DNA of 64,000 nucleotides from Rosellinia necatrix (lineage: Eukaryota > Ascomycota > Sordariomycetes > Xylariales > Xylariaceae), in contig JAGYVD010000002.1 of the NCBI GenBank assembly GCA_021209875.1, positions 4,340,001-4,404,000 of the forward strand, read 5' to 3'. This document shows, in pieces, positions 23,508-33,280 of this stretch. Made by a program: the position numbers and the translations under genes. Each line of letters begins with the position of its first letter. The first letter of the stretch is position 1. Below the pieces are notes generated by a model. It worked only from the letters and a program-made list of their open reading frames with translations. It had not been told where the DNA came from and searched no databases.

Positions 23508-26285
23508 ATGAATTCACGCATGGAATTCACGGAGCGGGGCAAGAAAGCTTTAGAGGACGCCATGAAGCTTGCCGAGCAATATGGCCACTCACAGGTCTTG
23601 CCCGTCCATCTAGCAGTTTCACTTCTGGACCCCCCCGCAGACCCCTCCAAGGACCAGCAGAACAACCCCACACCTACTACCAGTCTCCTTCGCCAGGTCG
23701 TCGAGAAAGCCCATGGCGATCCTCAAATCTTTGATAGGGCACTCAAGAAGATAATAGTCCGGTTGCCATCCCAAGATCCACCGCCCGAGAATGTATCTGT
23801 GGCGGCATCGTTCTCGACTGTCCTGAGAAAAGCAAACGAATTACAGAAGACGCAAAAGGACAGTTATATCGCCGTGGACCACCTGATCAGCGCCTTGACC
23901 GAGGATCCCACTATAGCCACTGCACTTAAGGAGGGCAACGTCCCCAAGCCGAAGCTCATTCATGATGCTATTGTCGCGATCCGTGGAACACGGCGAGTGG
24001 ACTCGCGGACGGCTGACACCGAGGAGGCGAACGAGAATCTAGCTAAATTTACCATTGACATGACTGCCATGGCGAGAGAAGGCAAAATCGACCCTGTCAT
24101 CGGAAGAGAAGAAGAAATCAGACGGGTTATTCGGATTCTCTCCCGGCGAACCAAGAACAACCCTGTCCTAATTGGTGAGCCCGGCGTTGGTAAGACTACC
24201 GTCGTCGAAGGTCTAGCCCAGCGGATTGTGAATGCCGATGTTCCGGACAACCTAGCTGCTTGCAAACTCATGTCACTAGACGTTGGTGCTCTTGTTGCAG
24301 GAAGCAAGTACCGCGGCGAATTCGAAGAGAGAATGAAGGGAGTCTTGAAGGAGATCACTGAATCCAAAGACATGATCGTTCTCTTTGTCGATGAAATTCA
24401 CCTACTCATGGGTGCCGGGTCATCCGGCGAGGGTGGAATGGACGCAGCCAACCTGCTAAAGCCTATGCTGGCGCGTGGCCAACTACATTGTATCGGTGCC
24501 ACCACGCTTGCTGAATATCGCAAATACATCGAAAAAGATGCCGCATTCGAACGTCGATTTCAACAGGTCCTAGTCAAGGAGCCCACCATTCCTGAGACTA
24601 TCTCGATCTTGCGAGGCCTAAAGGAGAAGTATGAAGTTCACCATGGTGTGACCATTGTAGACAGCGCAATAGTTTCGGCTGCAAATCTCGCTGGTCGCTA
24701 CCTTACCTCCCGGCGTCTCCCTGATTCTGCTGTCGATCTTATTGACGAGGCTGCTGCCGCTGTCCGAGTTGCAAGGGAATCCCAACCAGAAGTGATCGAC
24801 TCGCTTGAACGGCGCTTACGACAGTTGAAAATTGAGATCCATGCCTTATCTCGCGAGAAGGACGATGCATCTAAAGCCCGTCTGGAGCTAGCTAAACAGG
24901 CTGCGCAGAATGTTGAGGAAGAATTGAGGCCTCTTCGTGAGAAGTATGAGAGCGAGAGGAAGCGTGGCAAGGAAATCCAGGAGGCAAAGGTTAAGCTTGA
25001 CCAGCTCAAGGTCAAAGCAGAGGATGCTACTCGGATGGGTGACAATGCTCGAGCCGCTGACCTTACGTATTACGCGATACCGGAGCAAAAAGATACCATC
25101 AAGCGACTAGAGAGGGAGAAGGCAGCTGCCGATGCCGCCCTGAGCCAAAATCCTGACAATATCGGCAATGCGATGATTACGGACATTGTCGGTCCCGACC
25201 AGATCAACGAGATTGTGTCCCGGTGGAGCGGCATTCCAGTCACGAGACTGAAGACCACGGAAAAGGAGAAGCTGATTAACATGGAACACGCTCTGGGGAA
25301 GACCGTGGTGGGACAGAGAGAGGCGGTTCAGGCGGTATCGAACGCAATCAGGTTACAACGATCGGGACTGAGCAATCCGAATCAACCCCCTAGCTTCCTG
25401 TTCAGCGGCCCTTCTGGTACCGGCAAGACGCTCCTGACGAAGGCGTTAGCTGAGTTTCTCTTTGATGATCCCAAGGCAATGATCCGCTTCGACATGTCTG
25501 AATACCAAGAACGACATGCCTTGAGCAGAATGATCGGAGCACCTCCCGGATACGTTGGGCATGATGCCGGCGGTCAATTAACGGAGGCTTTACGTCGAAA
25601 ACCCTTTTCTATCCTTCTCTTCGATGAAGTAGAAAAGGCGGCCAAGGAAATTCTGACTGTCCTTTTACAACTCATGGATGACGGTCGCATTACCGATGGT
25701 CAGGGACGTGTCGTTGATGCCAAGAACTGCATTGTTGTCATGACGTCGAACCTGGGCGCAGAGTATCTTGCCCAGCCCGCCGGCCGAGATGGGAAAATCG
25801 ACTCCACGACTCGAGAACTTGTTATGACCTCGCTGCGTAACTACTTCCTTCCCGAATTCCTCAACCGAATCAATTCCATCGTCATCTTCAATCGTCTCAC
25901 GCGGCGTGAGATTCGCAAGATTGTCGACTTGCGACTGAAAGAAATCCAAAAACGATTAGAAGACAACAACCGCGCCGTCGTAATTAAAGTATCAGAAGCA
26001 GCCAAGGATTACTTGGGCAACGCGGGTTACTCTCCTGCATACGGTGCTCGGCCACTCCAACGACTCATTGAAAAAGAGGTTCTGAACCGCCTGGCTATCT
26101 TGATTCTCCGTGGATCGATTAAAGATGGCGAGGAGGCCAGAGTCGTTCTTATCGACAACAAAATCCATGTGCTTGCGAACCATAGTGAGAGTGATGTGAC
26201 CGACGACGAAGATATGTTGGTTGACGAGGAAGATGCCGTCGAGGACATTGCGCCCGAGGACATGGATGAGGATATCTACGATTAA
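23508..26285 (+). CDS. hsp98: Hsp104/ClpB-type disaggregase (Hsp98)
   Basis: Intronless, 925 residues, the usual Hsp104 length. The N-terminal Clp domain ([20 protein letters not shown]) is followed by NBD1 with Walker A GEPGVGKT (residues ~222-229), Walker B VLFVDEIH and pore loop [13 protein letters not shown] long middle-domain coil (residues ~420-535) follows, then NBD2 with Walker A GPSGTGKT (~632), pore loop GYVG and Walker [10 protein letters not shown]. Arginine-finger regions (FERRF, FLNRI) are present. The C-terminus is acidic ([14 protein letters not shown]...MDEDIYD), like the tail that binds TPR co-chaperones. It is an ATP-driven hexamer that pulls proteins out of aggregates with Hsp70/40 and sustains thermotolerance. 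The start is MNSRMEF; an in-frame GTG 12 nt upstream is ignored. Confidence 0.98.
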   Translation: MNSRMEFTERGKKALEDAMKLAEQYGHSQVLPVHLAVSLLDPPADPSKDQQNNPTPTTSLLRQVVEKAHGDPQIFDRALKKIIVRLPSQDPPPENVSVAASFSTVLRKANELQKTQKDSYIAVDHLISALTEDPTIATALKEGNVPKPKLIHDAIVAIRGTRRVDSRTADTEEANENLAKFTIDMTAMAREGKIDPVIGREEEIRRVIRILSRRTKNNPVLIGEPGVGKTTVVEGLAQRIVNADVPDNLAACKLMSLDVGALVAGSKYRGEFEERMKGVLKEITESKDMIVLFVDEIHLLMGAGSSGEGGMDAANLLKPMLARGQLHCIGATTLAEYRKYIEKDAAFERRFQQVLVKEPTIPETISILRGLKEKYEVHHGVTIVDSAIVSAANLAGRYLTSRRLPDSAVDLIDEAAAAVRVARESQPEVIDSLERRLRQLKIEIHALSREKDDASKARLELAKQAAQNVEEELRPLREKYESERKRGKEIQEAKVKLDQLKVKAEDATRMGDNARAADLTYYAIPEQKDTIKRLEREKAAADAALSQNPDNIGNAMITDIVGPDQINEIVSRWSGIPVTRLKTTEKEKLINMEHALGKTVVGQREAVQAVSNAIRLQRSGLSNPNQPPSFLFSGPSGTGKTLLTKALAEFLFDDPKAMIRFDMSEYQERHALSRMIGAPPGYVGHDAGGQLTEALRRKPFSILLFDEVEKAAKEILTVLLQLMDDGRITDGQGRVVDAKNCIVVMTSNLGAEYLAQPAGRDGKIDSTTRELVMTSLRNYFLPEFLNRINSIVIFNRLTRREIRKIVDLRLKEIQKRLEDNNRAVVIKVSEAAKDYLGNAGYSPAYGARPLQRLIEKEVLNRLAILILRGSIKDGEEARVVLIDNKIHVLANHSESDVTDDEDMLVDEEDAVEDIAPEDMDEDIYD

Positions 26286-28512
26286 TATCTCTCTTGGTCG
26301 TTCCAGAATCGGAAGTCTAGGTAGAGAAAATGACATAGCGTTACGAGGCATACGATGAATGGGTCTAGAGATGGGCGGGCGATAATTTGTTATTATGAAT
26401 AAATCGTTGGGCGTCAGGTTACAGGTAGTGGACCGTCTTTGTTATGATACCACACTAGGTAGGAAATAATCGATACATACCTTGCATGTTGACACAATCC
26501 TAGCTTGTGCCCTGACTAAGTTGCTGTTATATCTGTAGTTTATGTTTGACTCCAAACATGTAGCAGCGGCCTAAGTCCTCTCCATTAGGTTTCAAATCGA
26601 ATGTTTCAAAAAAGACTACTTGGATTTTAGGCTCGGTCGACTGTCAGTAAATGCTCGAATAAATAAATGTATGGTGGGGGACAAAGAAAATGGCCATGTC
26701 TCCTCAGCTGAGGAAATAGGGCTATGGCAGACTAGGCTTTCCCCAGATGAGGCGAAGCCGGGCATCAGCGGTGACTACCAGTATTCTTAGTATGTTCCTG
26801 TGTGCTGGTTGCACGGAGACAGATAAGCTGGTATTTTTAGCATCGCCCTAGCTCTAGTGTACACTAGACTAGAGGCCTGAGCGCGTACATACATGGTGTA
26901 CATAGCTAGCTAAGCTGGTAATCTAACTAATGACATAGGTAGTTAGTTACATACACTATTTCAGCTAAACTTTTTTCTTGCAATTGACAAATCAACGCCA
27001 ATGAAGAGATATCTCGCCGGATGACAACACAACACGTTATTGTCTTATCCTTGGACGAATTCGTGGTAAAGGTTGGGGGGATATTTATGAGATTGGAGAG
27101 AAGAGGAGATGAAACCAGGTACGCTCTTCTACAAATCTACAGATCTGCATGTCATACGTCGAGGTAAGGTTAGCTGACTTAGCTGACGTGCATCGAAGAC
27201 ACAGTGTGTCACGTAAAAAGACTCATTCTAGAAGGTCGAATGCATGGAGTTTAATTTGATAGTCGAGGGCCAAGACGACTCTACCATAAACTGTTTACTT
27301 TACCTTCTAAGTGCATAACCACATCTTGTTGTACATAGTATAATTATAGCCGCCTGTTCATTAACTAAGTTACAAGGTGAGGGTAATCAATCACACACTG
27401 TGGATTGTTGATCTCTGAGTGTGTTCTTTACTGTAAATAGTATTATGCTGGACTCTAGTGTACACGTCTGTCCATCGTCTGGTTATGCATGGGCTTCTCG
27501 CATCGGCTTGTGTATGCTCAACAAACCTCGGAGTGTAAAATAACAAAGCCAATCTTGAATGCAGGTTACCGATAAATGCTCGTATATATGCGATTGATTA
27601 CCCCAACCTTTTCACCATTCTCATGCTATCGGGCTGGTTATCCCGGCTTGGCAGGAAATAGGAGGCGAGTGCCGATACGAACAAGAAGCTGATGAAAAGC
27701 TTATGATGAAAAGCTTATACACGGTCAAGACTTGTGGTGTGTCTGGGGAGAGGGGACCCGGGGTGGCGCCGGGATGGGATTATCAAATTCTGTTGCAGGG
27801 GTATAGACGATGCCAATGATTTGAAGTGCCGTCCGCCTATCATCGACCTGGATTCGAGATATTCGCTGAGTAACTGACTACCTTGGCGAGAGCCGAGGAA
27901 CGCCGCAGTCATGCATCGGCTCGGTGGATGTTGGCCCTGGGCCAGGCCAGAAAACGTACTACTTCGGCAAGTTGCCGATATCAGGCGAGGATTACAGCCT
28001 TGGTCAATTACTAATGACCAGAACCGTCTGGGTGCCTATTTCTATTGTAGTATGTAGTACGCTTTGTACGCAACGTAGTGTAGTTATGTACTGCTGTGCC
28101 GCTGCCATGGACATGGCGATGCCGGATTCTTGGCATCATATCGTACCTAATCGGGTTCGGCTAGTAATGACGGGGTCTGACATGGCATTCCAAATTGTAC
28201 GAGCCTTTTGCAAGCACAGTCAGAATTACAGGACGCCGCAAAGCCTGGATTGGATGGTGTAGGTAATCGGATAGGCTACATGCAATTGTCCTAGGGGGTT
28301 GCCAATTACGCCGTACTAGTTATGGGTATTAGTGAGGTGATCAGCAAGGCGTATGAGACTAGGAGATGAAATAAATAAATAAATGAATAACTATAGATAA
28401 ATAAACCCCCAGCCATGCCTCATGCCTCTCTCTCTCCCTCTCTCTCATCAGCTTGTGCCTCCCGTCTCTATTCCCCCCATCTCCAGCATAAGCCCAAGTT
28501 GAGCCGGTCAAG
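26286..28512. other. 2.2-kb gene-poor region
   Basis: The first ~150 bp should be the Hsp98 3' UTR (AATAAA near 26398). The rest has stops in all frames, and the only longer frame (27924-28262, plus) starts at GTG and looks random. (AAAT)n repeats lie at 28370-28400 and a CT-rich pyrimidine tract at 28425-28445 just upstream of the next gene. Confidence 0.5.
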
Positions 28513-29406
28513 ATGAAGTTCTCCAGCATCACCTCTGTGCTAGCCCTCGCGGCCTCCGTGGCCGCCGTGCCGCAAAAGCAGTGCCCCGGCAGCGCCCCGG
28601 TCCCCTATACTACCATTGCCGGAATCAAGGTCATCGACACGCCCCTTGTCCGGAAGGCCCGTGAGCTCATGGAGGCCAACTTCGAGCCCTTCCTCATCCG
28701 CCATGTGTACCGGACATGGCTCTACGGTGCCGCCACCATCAACAACAACGCGACACTGGCCGCCAAGGTCGACATCGAGGCCCACGCCGTGGCGTGCCTC
28801 CTTCACGACGTGGGTTGGGACACGAGGGACAACTCCCCCTTTACCTCGAAGTAAGTAAAACTAGTTCAGTTAGCCCCTTAAACGCAACGTGAGACAAACA
28901 CCCACGAGCCTCGTCACTAACGAGATCACCCCCCCGCCCGCAGTGACAAGCGCTTCGAGGTGGACGCGGCCATCTACACGGCCAACTTCCTGAGGGAGAA
29001 CGGGGTCAAGGGGGAGTGGAAGCCGCGGCGGATCCAGAACGTGTGGCACGGCATCGCGCTGCACGGCACCAGCGCCATCGGCCTGCACAGCGAGGAGGTG
29101 AACGTCGCCTTCATCGTCGAGAGCATCAACATGGACCACCCGGGCCCGCACCCCAAGTTCCCCGTGGCCGAGTACGAGAGCATCCTGGCGGCGTACCCCA
29201 TGGACGGCCTAGGCGAGGGCACCAACCGCGCCTTCACCCATATCGCCACTTACAAGCCCGACGTCACCTACGACACCTTCCTCGAGCCCTGGGGCGTCGC
29301 CTACGTCGAAGGCTACAACCCGGTCGGCCACCGTCTCTTCGACCGCGGCAACCCCAACGCCACTTCCCCCGTCCCTACGAGGCGGAACGTCCACGGCATG
29401 CACTAG
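28513..29406 (+). CDS. Secreted HD-domain protein (cyanamide hydratase-like fold)
   Basis: Two exons, 28513..28850 and 28944..29406, give 266 residues. A clear signal peptide, MKFSSITSVLALAASVAAVP, precedes the mature region, so it is probably secreted. The HD metal site is seen as VACLLHDVGWD (residues ~93-103), with a likely first ligand in LIRHVYRTWLYG and a further His in WHGIALHGTSAIG. This layout resembles the HD hydrolases related to Ddi2/cyanamide hydratase, but those are normally cytosolic. The metal-dependent hydrolase role is inferred; the substrate is unknown. Exon 2 has very high third-position GC. It stands alone among non-coding stretches, which suggests an accessory gene. Confidence 0.82.
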
Positions 29407-31089
29407 AGCGCCCTAGGAGTATAGCATAATAAACAGGAATAAAGAAAAAAACCGCCTGAGCCAGGACGATCCTGGTTCCCCTCTCGGCACCTTGGGAGAT
29501 ATAATCCTTCAGTGGTCATTACAACTCCCCTCCCCATGATCTACAACTTCGGACCGGAAGTCTGCTGTTGATACGAGGCGAGCCGGAGTAAGAGCCCTCC
29601 CTGGTTACGAACTGGTATAATCAATCCACGATAGTGATGTTGGCTCACCCGTCCGCACTGGCATATGTGTATAATCTGCCATAAGCTACGCATGTATATA
29701 TTCGTAATAGAAGAGAATGTATATTTACATATCTAATCAGACATTGAAGTCAAGGCGGCGACATATTGTATGACTCGTAATAACTTCTCTCTCTCGTAGA
29801 ACACAGGCAATTCCAACGAATTTAATCTCTGGGTAGTTATACGTAATATGAACGTCAGAGCCCTCAAACCCAGCGCACTCACTGCTCCGCCAGATGATAT
29901 TGCTCGTTTTCCATAGCGGGCGCCATTGCAGTTTATTATTTTGTTGCATCATTCCATGATCCAGCGGAACGGAGTGCAAGGCTTGCAAGGGGGTGAATTC
30001 GTGAAGACGTCAAACTAGCCGTCACAACTCGATGGATTTCCCAGCACAGCGTTATCTCGTTAGATCAATCTAAGGAAATATAATCCTCAAATGGATGACG
30101 CCCTTAAATACCCACTCCGTCCCGTCCCGCCGGCGTCTTCCCCGCCCTTTTCCCTCTCGGCCGAGGATGACAAAGGACACAGTCAAGCCTGGTCTCCACG
30201 ATCGGGCCGTCGGTCAGGTAAGGGCAGTCGGCTGCGCCCTCCTCTTCACAGCCCGCTATGTCGTACCGGTGTTCCCTCCGGCTGTGGCACATCCCCTTGA
30301 AATACAAGGTGCTTCTGGTGCACATCGTTATTTATCGGCGTTGGTCTAAAGGATAGGTAATTAAGAAGAAGAAAAATGTTACAAAAATCCTGGAAGTATG
30401 GTGTCGTGGATAGCTTTCGCATTTTTCGACTAATCCCCTATTTACTTTATATGTGCAAACTACTCACAAAGCATGGTATCTACTCCCCGAGCTCACACAA
30501 CGCGGCTTTGGGGATTCGTAGAAGTGCAATAGAGTTCATTGTCCGCACAACATTTAGTAACCTAACGAAAGAAAGAAATCGGAGGGGGTGGCATAGTCCT
30601 TTATTTGCCATATAAAAGCATAATCTGGCTGAACAAGAATGGCTATTTAGGGACAAGTTTAATTTTACCTGGAGCCTTTTTTTTTTTTTTTTAGCCCTGT
30701 AGTGACTATCGATGTCTAATATTATAAATTTTGTGCACCAGTCTTTGTGTTTTGAACCGATGTTGATTTTACACAACGCTCCCAAATTAGTTCATATATG
30801 GACCAAAAATAGATTAGCGTTTAATCGAGAGAATCAACCCCCCCTAGAATTCGGAGTATACCCGAAGAACATAGACTGTAGTGGTCAACTTAGATCATCC
30901 AAGCTATTCATCGGCGTTGTCGTAAGGGGTTTGATAGCGGTAGTTAAGCAAATACACTTAATTTAGTCATAACGACACACGCCACACACCACATTAAAAC
31001 TACAGCAAAACCATTTCCCACGCAGCCCAGATGAATCCGCGCGAAGCGTCCAAAACCCCAAGCCCCCTAACAACCGCAGGAAGAAGAAC
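29407..31089. other. Intergenic region with AT-rich island
   Basis: 29407-30300 is ordinary sequence. About 30305-31000 is clearly AT-richer, with a T17-type run near 30678-30693 and no credible frame (30480-30785 minus starts only at TTG). It may be an old, mutated repeat. I could not find terminal repeats or a transposase remnant. Confidence 0.45.
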
Positions 31090-32484
31090 CTAGTAATACA
31101 CGACGCCCTCCATCAGCACCCTCGCAGTCCGATGCAGCTCGGCGGAGACGATCTCGCCGTTGCGGAACTCGGCACCGATCTCGACGGTCCCGCTCGGGTG
31201 CGCGATGGCGATGGACGACGAGCCGTCTCCGCTGCCGCGTGGTAAGTCCCGCCGTCGCCGCCTGCCGCGGCCGCGGCCGCGCATCTCCGCGGCGACGGTG
31301 CCCTCGATGTTCGCCGCGGCGCCGAGGCATAGCGCCAGCGTCAGCGGCACGGCCTTGTGCGCCTGGCCCATGGACATAGCCAGGCAGCGCAGGTCAGCGG
31401 AGCCCTCCGCATCCTCCACATCCGCCGCTGGCGGCGGCGGGAGCAGCAGGACGATCTTGGGCACGCTCTCGATCAGCGGGTCGAGCCCCATGCGCTCGGC
31501 GCCGAGGCGCCGGATGATCTCCAGCCGGGCCTTGAGCGCCTCGTCGGCCTCGACGGCCTCGGGCGTCAGGGTCTCGGCCACCACGGCGGCGGCGGCGGCG
31601 GCAGAATCGTCGCCATTGCTGTTGTCAAGTTTGAGGAGGTCCCCGAGTGTCACGAAGACGCCTGGGTTCGACACGTCGACGAGCGAGGCGCGGATGGTAC
31701 CGCCGTCTGGCAGCTGGAGGACGTCGACGGCCCGCCCCGTCGGCAGCGCCCCGCGCCCCGTCCCGGCCCCCGCCGGGTCCGGGAAGCTCAGCGTGATGCG
31801 GCTCTGCGTCCCCGGGACCCCGTCCATCGCGTACGCGCCTGCCGGGCAGTAGACATGCCTCCCGTTCTCGTCGGGGGCGACGCGGAAGCGCGAGTGCATG
31901 ATCTTGTTCGTGTTGGTGTTGAAGACGCGGACGACGGCCTCGCGGTATTGCTCTTCTCCTCCTCCTCCTCCTCCTCCTCCTCCTTCTCCTACCCCCTCGC
32001 TACCGTCTTCCTCCCCCAGAGGAGCCGTCGTCGCCGGCAGTAGCCGCCGGCGCTTTTCCGCCTCATCGAGGAGGCCCCAGTCCCAGGCGACCGGGCCGAC
32101 GGCGGCGCTCATGTTGCCGCAGTTGCCCGCGAGGTCGAGGTGGCCGTCGCGGACGCCGACCTGAACGAAGGTGAAGTCGACGTCGGCGTCCTCGCGCCGT
32201 GGCGGCGCCGGCGCCGCCAGCACACAGATCTTGGACGTCGACGAGATGCCGCCGCCCATCCCGTCCAGCTGCCGCCCGTGCGCCCGGTCCGGTGAGCCCA
32301 TGACGGCTGGCAGCACCGCCGCCCACGCGTCCGGCGACGCCGGCAGGTCCGACGCCCGGATCACGAGCCCGTTCGACGTCCCGCCGCGCACGAACAGCGC
32401 CGGCAGACCACGCCGTCCCTTCTCCTCCCCCTCCCATTCCCCCGCCGCCGCCGCCGCGCCGCTATGGTAGCGTCGACCCGTCAT
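31090..32484 (-). CDS. PrpF-family (AcnD-accessory / methylaconitate isomerase-like) protein
   Basis: A single exon of 464 residues. The PrpF signature is clear: LPALFVRGGTSNGLVI at the N-terminus, RQLDGMGGGISSTSKICVL, LAGNCGNMSAAVGP and FNTNTNKIMHSRF, then GTQSRITLSFPDP and LAMSMGQAHKAVPLT. Family members isomerise 2-methylaconitate-type acids in the methylcitrate and itaconate pathways; the two-domain diaminopimelate-epimerase fold is expected. Two low-complexity insertions are unusual: a Gly9 run coded by the (TCC)n tract at ~31965-31992, and an Arg/Gly stretch (RGRGRGRRRRRDL, ~31245-31285). The start at 32484 was chosen because a TATA-like tract lies at 32683-32701. In-frame ATGs at 32679 and 32745 would add an Arg-rich, possibly mitochondrial, leader. 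Confidence 0.85.
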   Translation of the reverse strand: MTGRRYHSGAAAAAGEWEGEEKGRRGLPALFVRGGTSNGLVIRASDLPASPDAWAAVLPAVMGSPDRAHGRQLDGMGGGISSTSKICVLAAPAPPRREDADVDFTFVQVGVRDGHLDLAGNCGNMSAAVGPVAWDWGLLDEAEKRRRLLPATTAPLGEEDGSEGVGEGGGGGGGGGEEQYREAVVRVFNTNTNKIMHSRFRVAPDENGRHVYCPAGAYAMDGVPGTQSRITLSFPDPAGAGTGRGALPTGRAVDVLQLPDGGTIRASLVDVSNPGVFVTLGDLLKLDNSNGDDSAAAAAAVVAETLTPEAVEADEALKARLEIIRRLGAERMGLDPLIESVPKIVLLLPPPPAADVEDAEGSADLRCLAMSMGQAHKAVPLTLALCLGAAANIEGTVAAEMRGRGRGRRRRRDLPRGSGDGSSSIAIAHPSGTVEIGAEFRNGEIVSAELHRTARVLMEGVVYY

Positions 32485-32682
32485 CGCCGCCTCCCCCGGA
32501 TCTGGGCTGTCCCGGTTGATCGGGGGTCTATGCCAGCAGTACTGGTTGTGATATCTCTCCTTCCGTGCTGTTGTGCTCTGTGTGTAGTATGCGTACTGGA
32601 CACCGATAGCGCGATATGGCGATTTTATTGTGCATGGGAGCGGCCACCTCGGCTGGAGGCGCAACACGGAGGGCGGCATCCC

Positions 32683-32701
32683 CCGTATATATATATTTAT
32701 A
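32683..32701 (-). promoter_or_regulatory. TATA-like tract upstream of the PrpF-family gene
   Basis: An alternating TA tract, read on the minus strand as CATATAAATATATATATAC, lies ~200 nt ahead of the chosen start. It argues against translation beginning further upstream. Confidence 0.45.
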
Positions 32702-33280
32702 TGTTTGAATAGCAACAATCCCCCCCCCCTGAGAGTGCAACACACCTATTAATCCATGAGAGGTAATTGTGGGCGGTCGAAATGCGAATCAAGTAATCGG
32801 CAAAGATATGGATGGTTATTTCCCCTGAAACAAACCCCCGTCGGATAGTAAATGTCCACCGTGTTGTAGGTAGTATCCTGGGCGAGGCGTCTATTTACCT
32901 AGGTAGGTAGTGAGTAAAAGTAAGTAGGCAGGCATGGGGCGAGGTGCAGGACAGTGGGGTTCGAGGTCAAGGAGTAAGGAGTATTCATATCCAAAACATC
33001 GGAGCCCCGAATCGTCCGTCATCACACTGACCAAGTCGTACGGAGCTACCCGAGCTACCCGCCTCGCCTCATTTTGCACCACGTGGAATCGTTTAAATTA
33101 TGGCTGTCCTATTACGTCCGTCCGACCTTGGGTCGCTGGCTGGCTACTAATACACTAATTTGACACAAGGCCATTGCCACCGGGGTCGAGCCCAGTGCTA
33201 TCCCTGGATCAGCCTGTTAAAATATTTCGGAGGTGAATGCGAATGGCAAGTTTGGCTCCCCTCGCTCTATAGTGCGCATT
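32702..33280. other. Intergenic gap between PrpF-family gene and Ctr9
   Basis: It holds the distal PrpF promoter and the Ctr9 3' end (both genes are on the minus strand). A CTACCTAGGTAGGTAG palindromic element is near 32893-32910. No gene is seen. Confidence 0.5.

Noticed and set aside
27924..28262. 112-codon frame on the plus strand
   Set aside because: GTG start, Cys/Met-scattered random composition, and no neighbouring exons.
30480..30785. 101-codon minus-strand frame in the AT-rich island, considered as a transposon relic
   Set aside because: It starts at TTG, has a Lys run from a T-tract, and shows no transposase or reverse transcriptase motif.
31160..32470. Several long plus-strand frames over the PrpF-family gene
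   Set aside because: High third-position GC removes antisense stops; the PrpF motifs are only on the minus strand.
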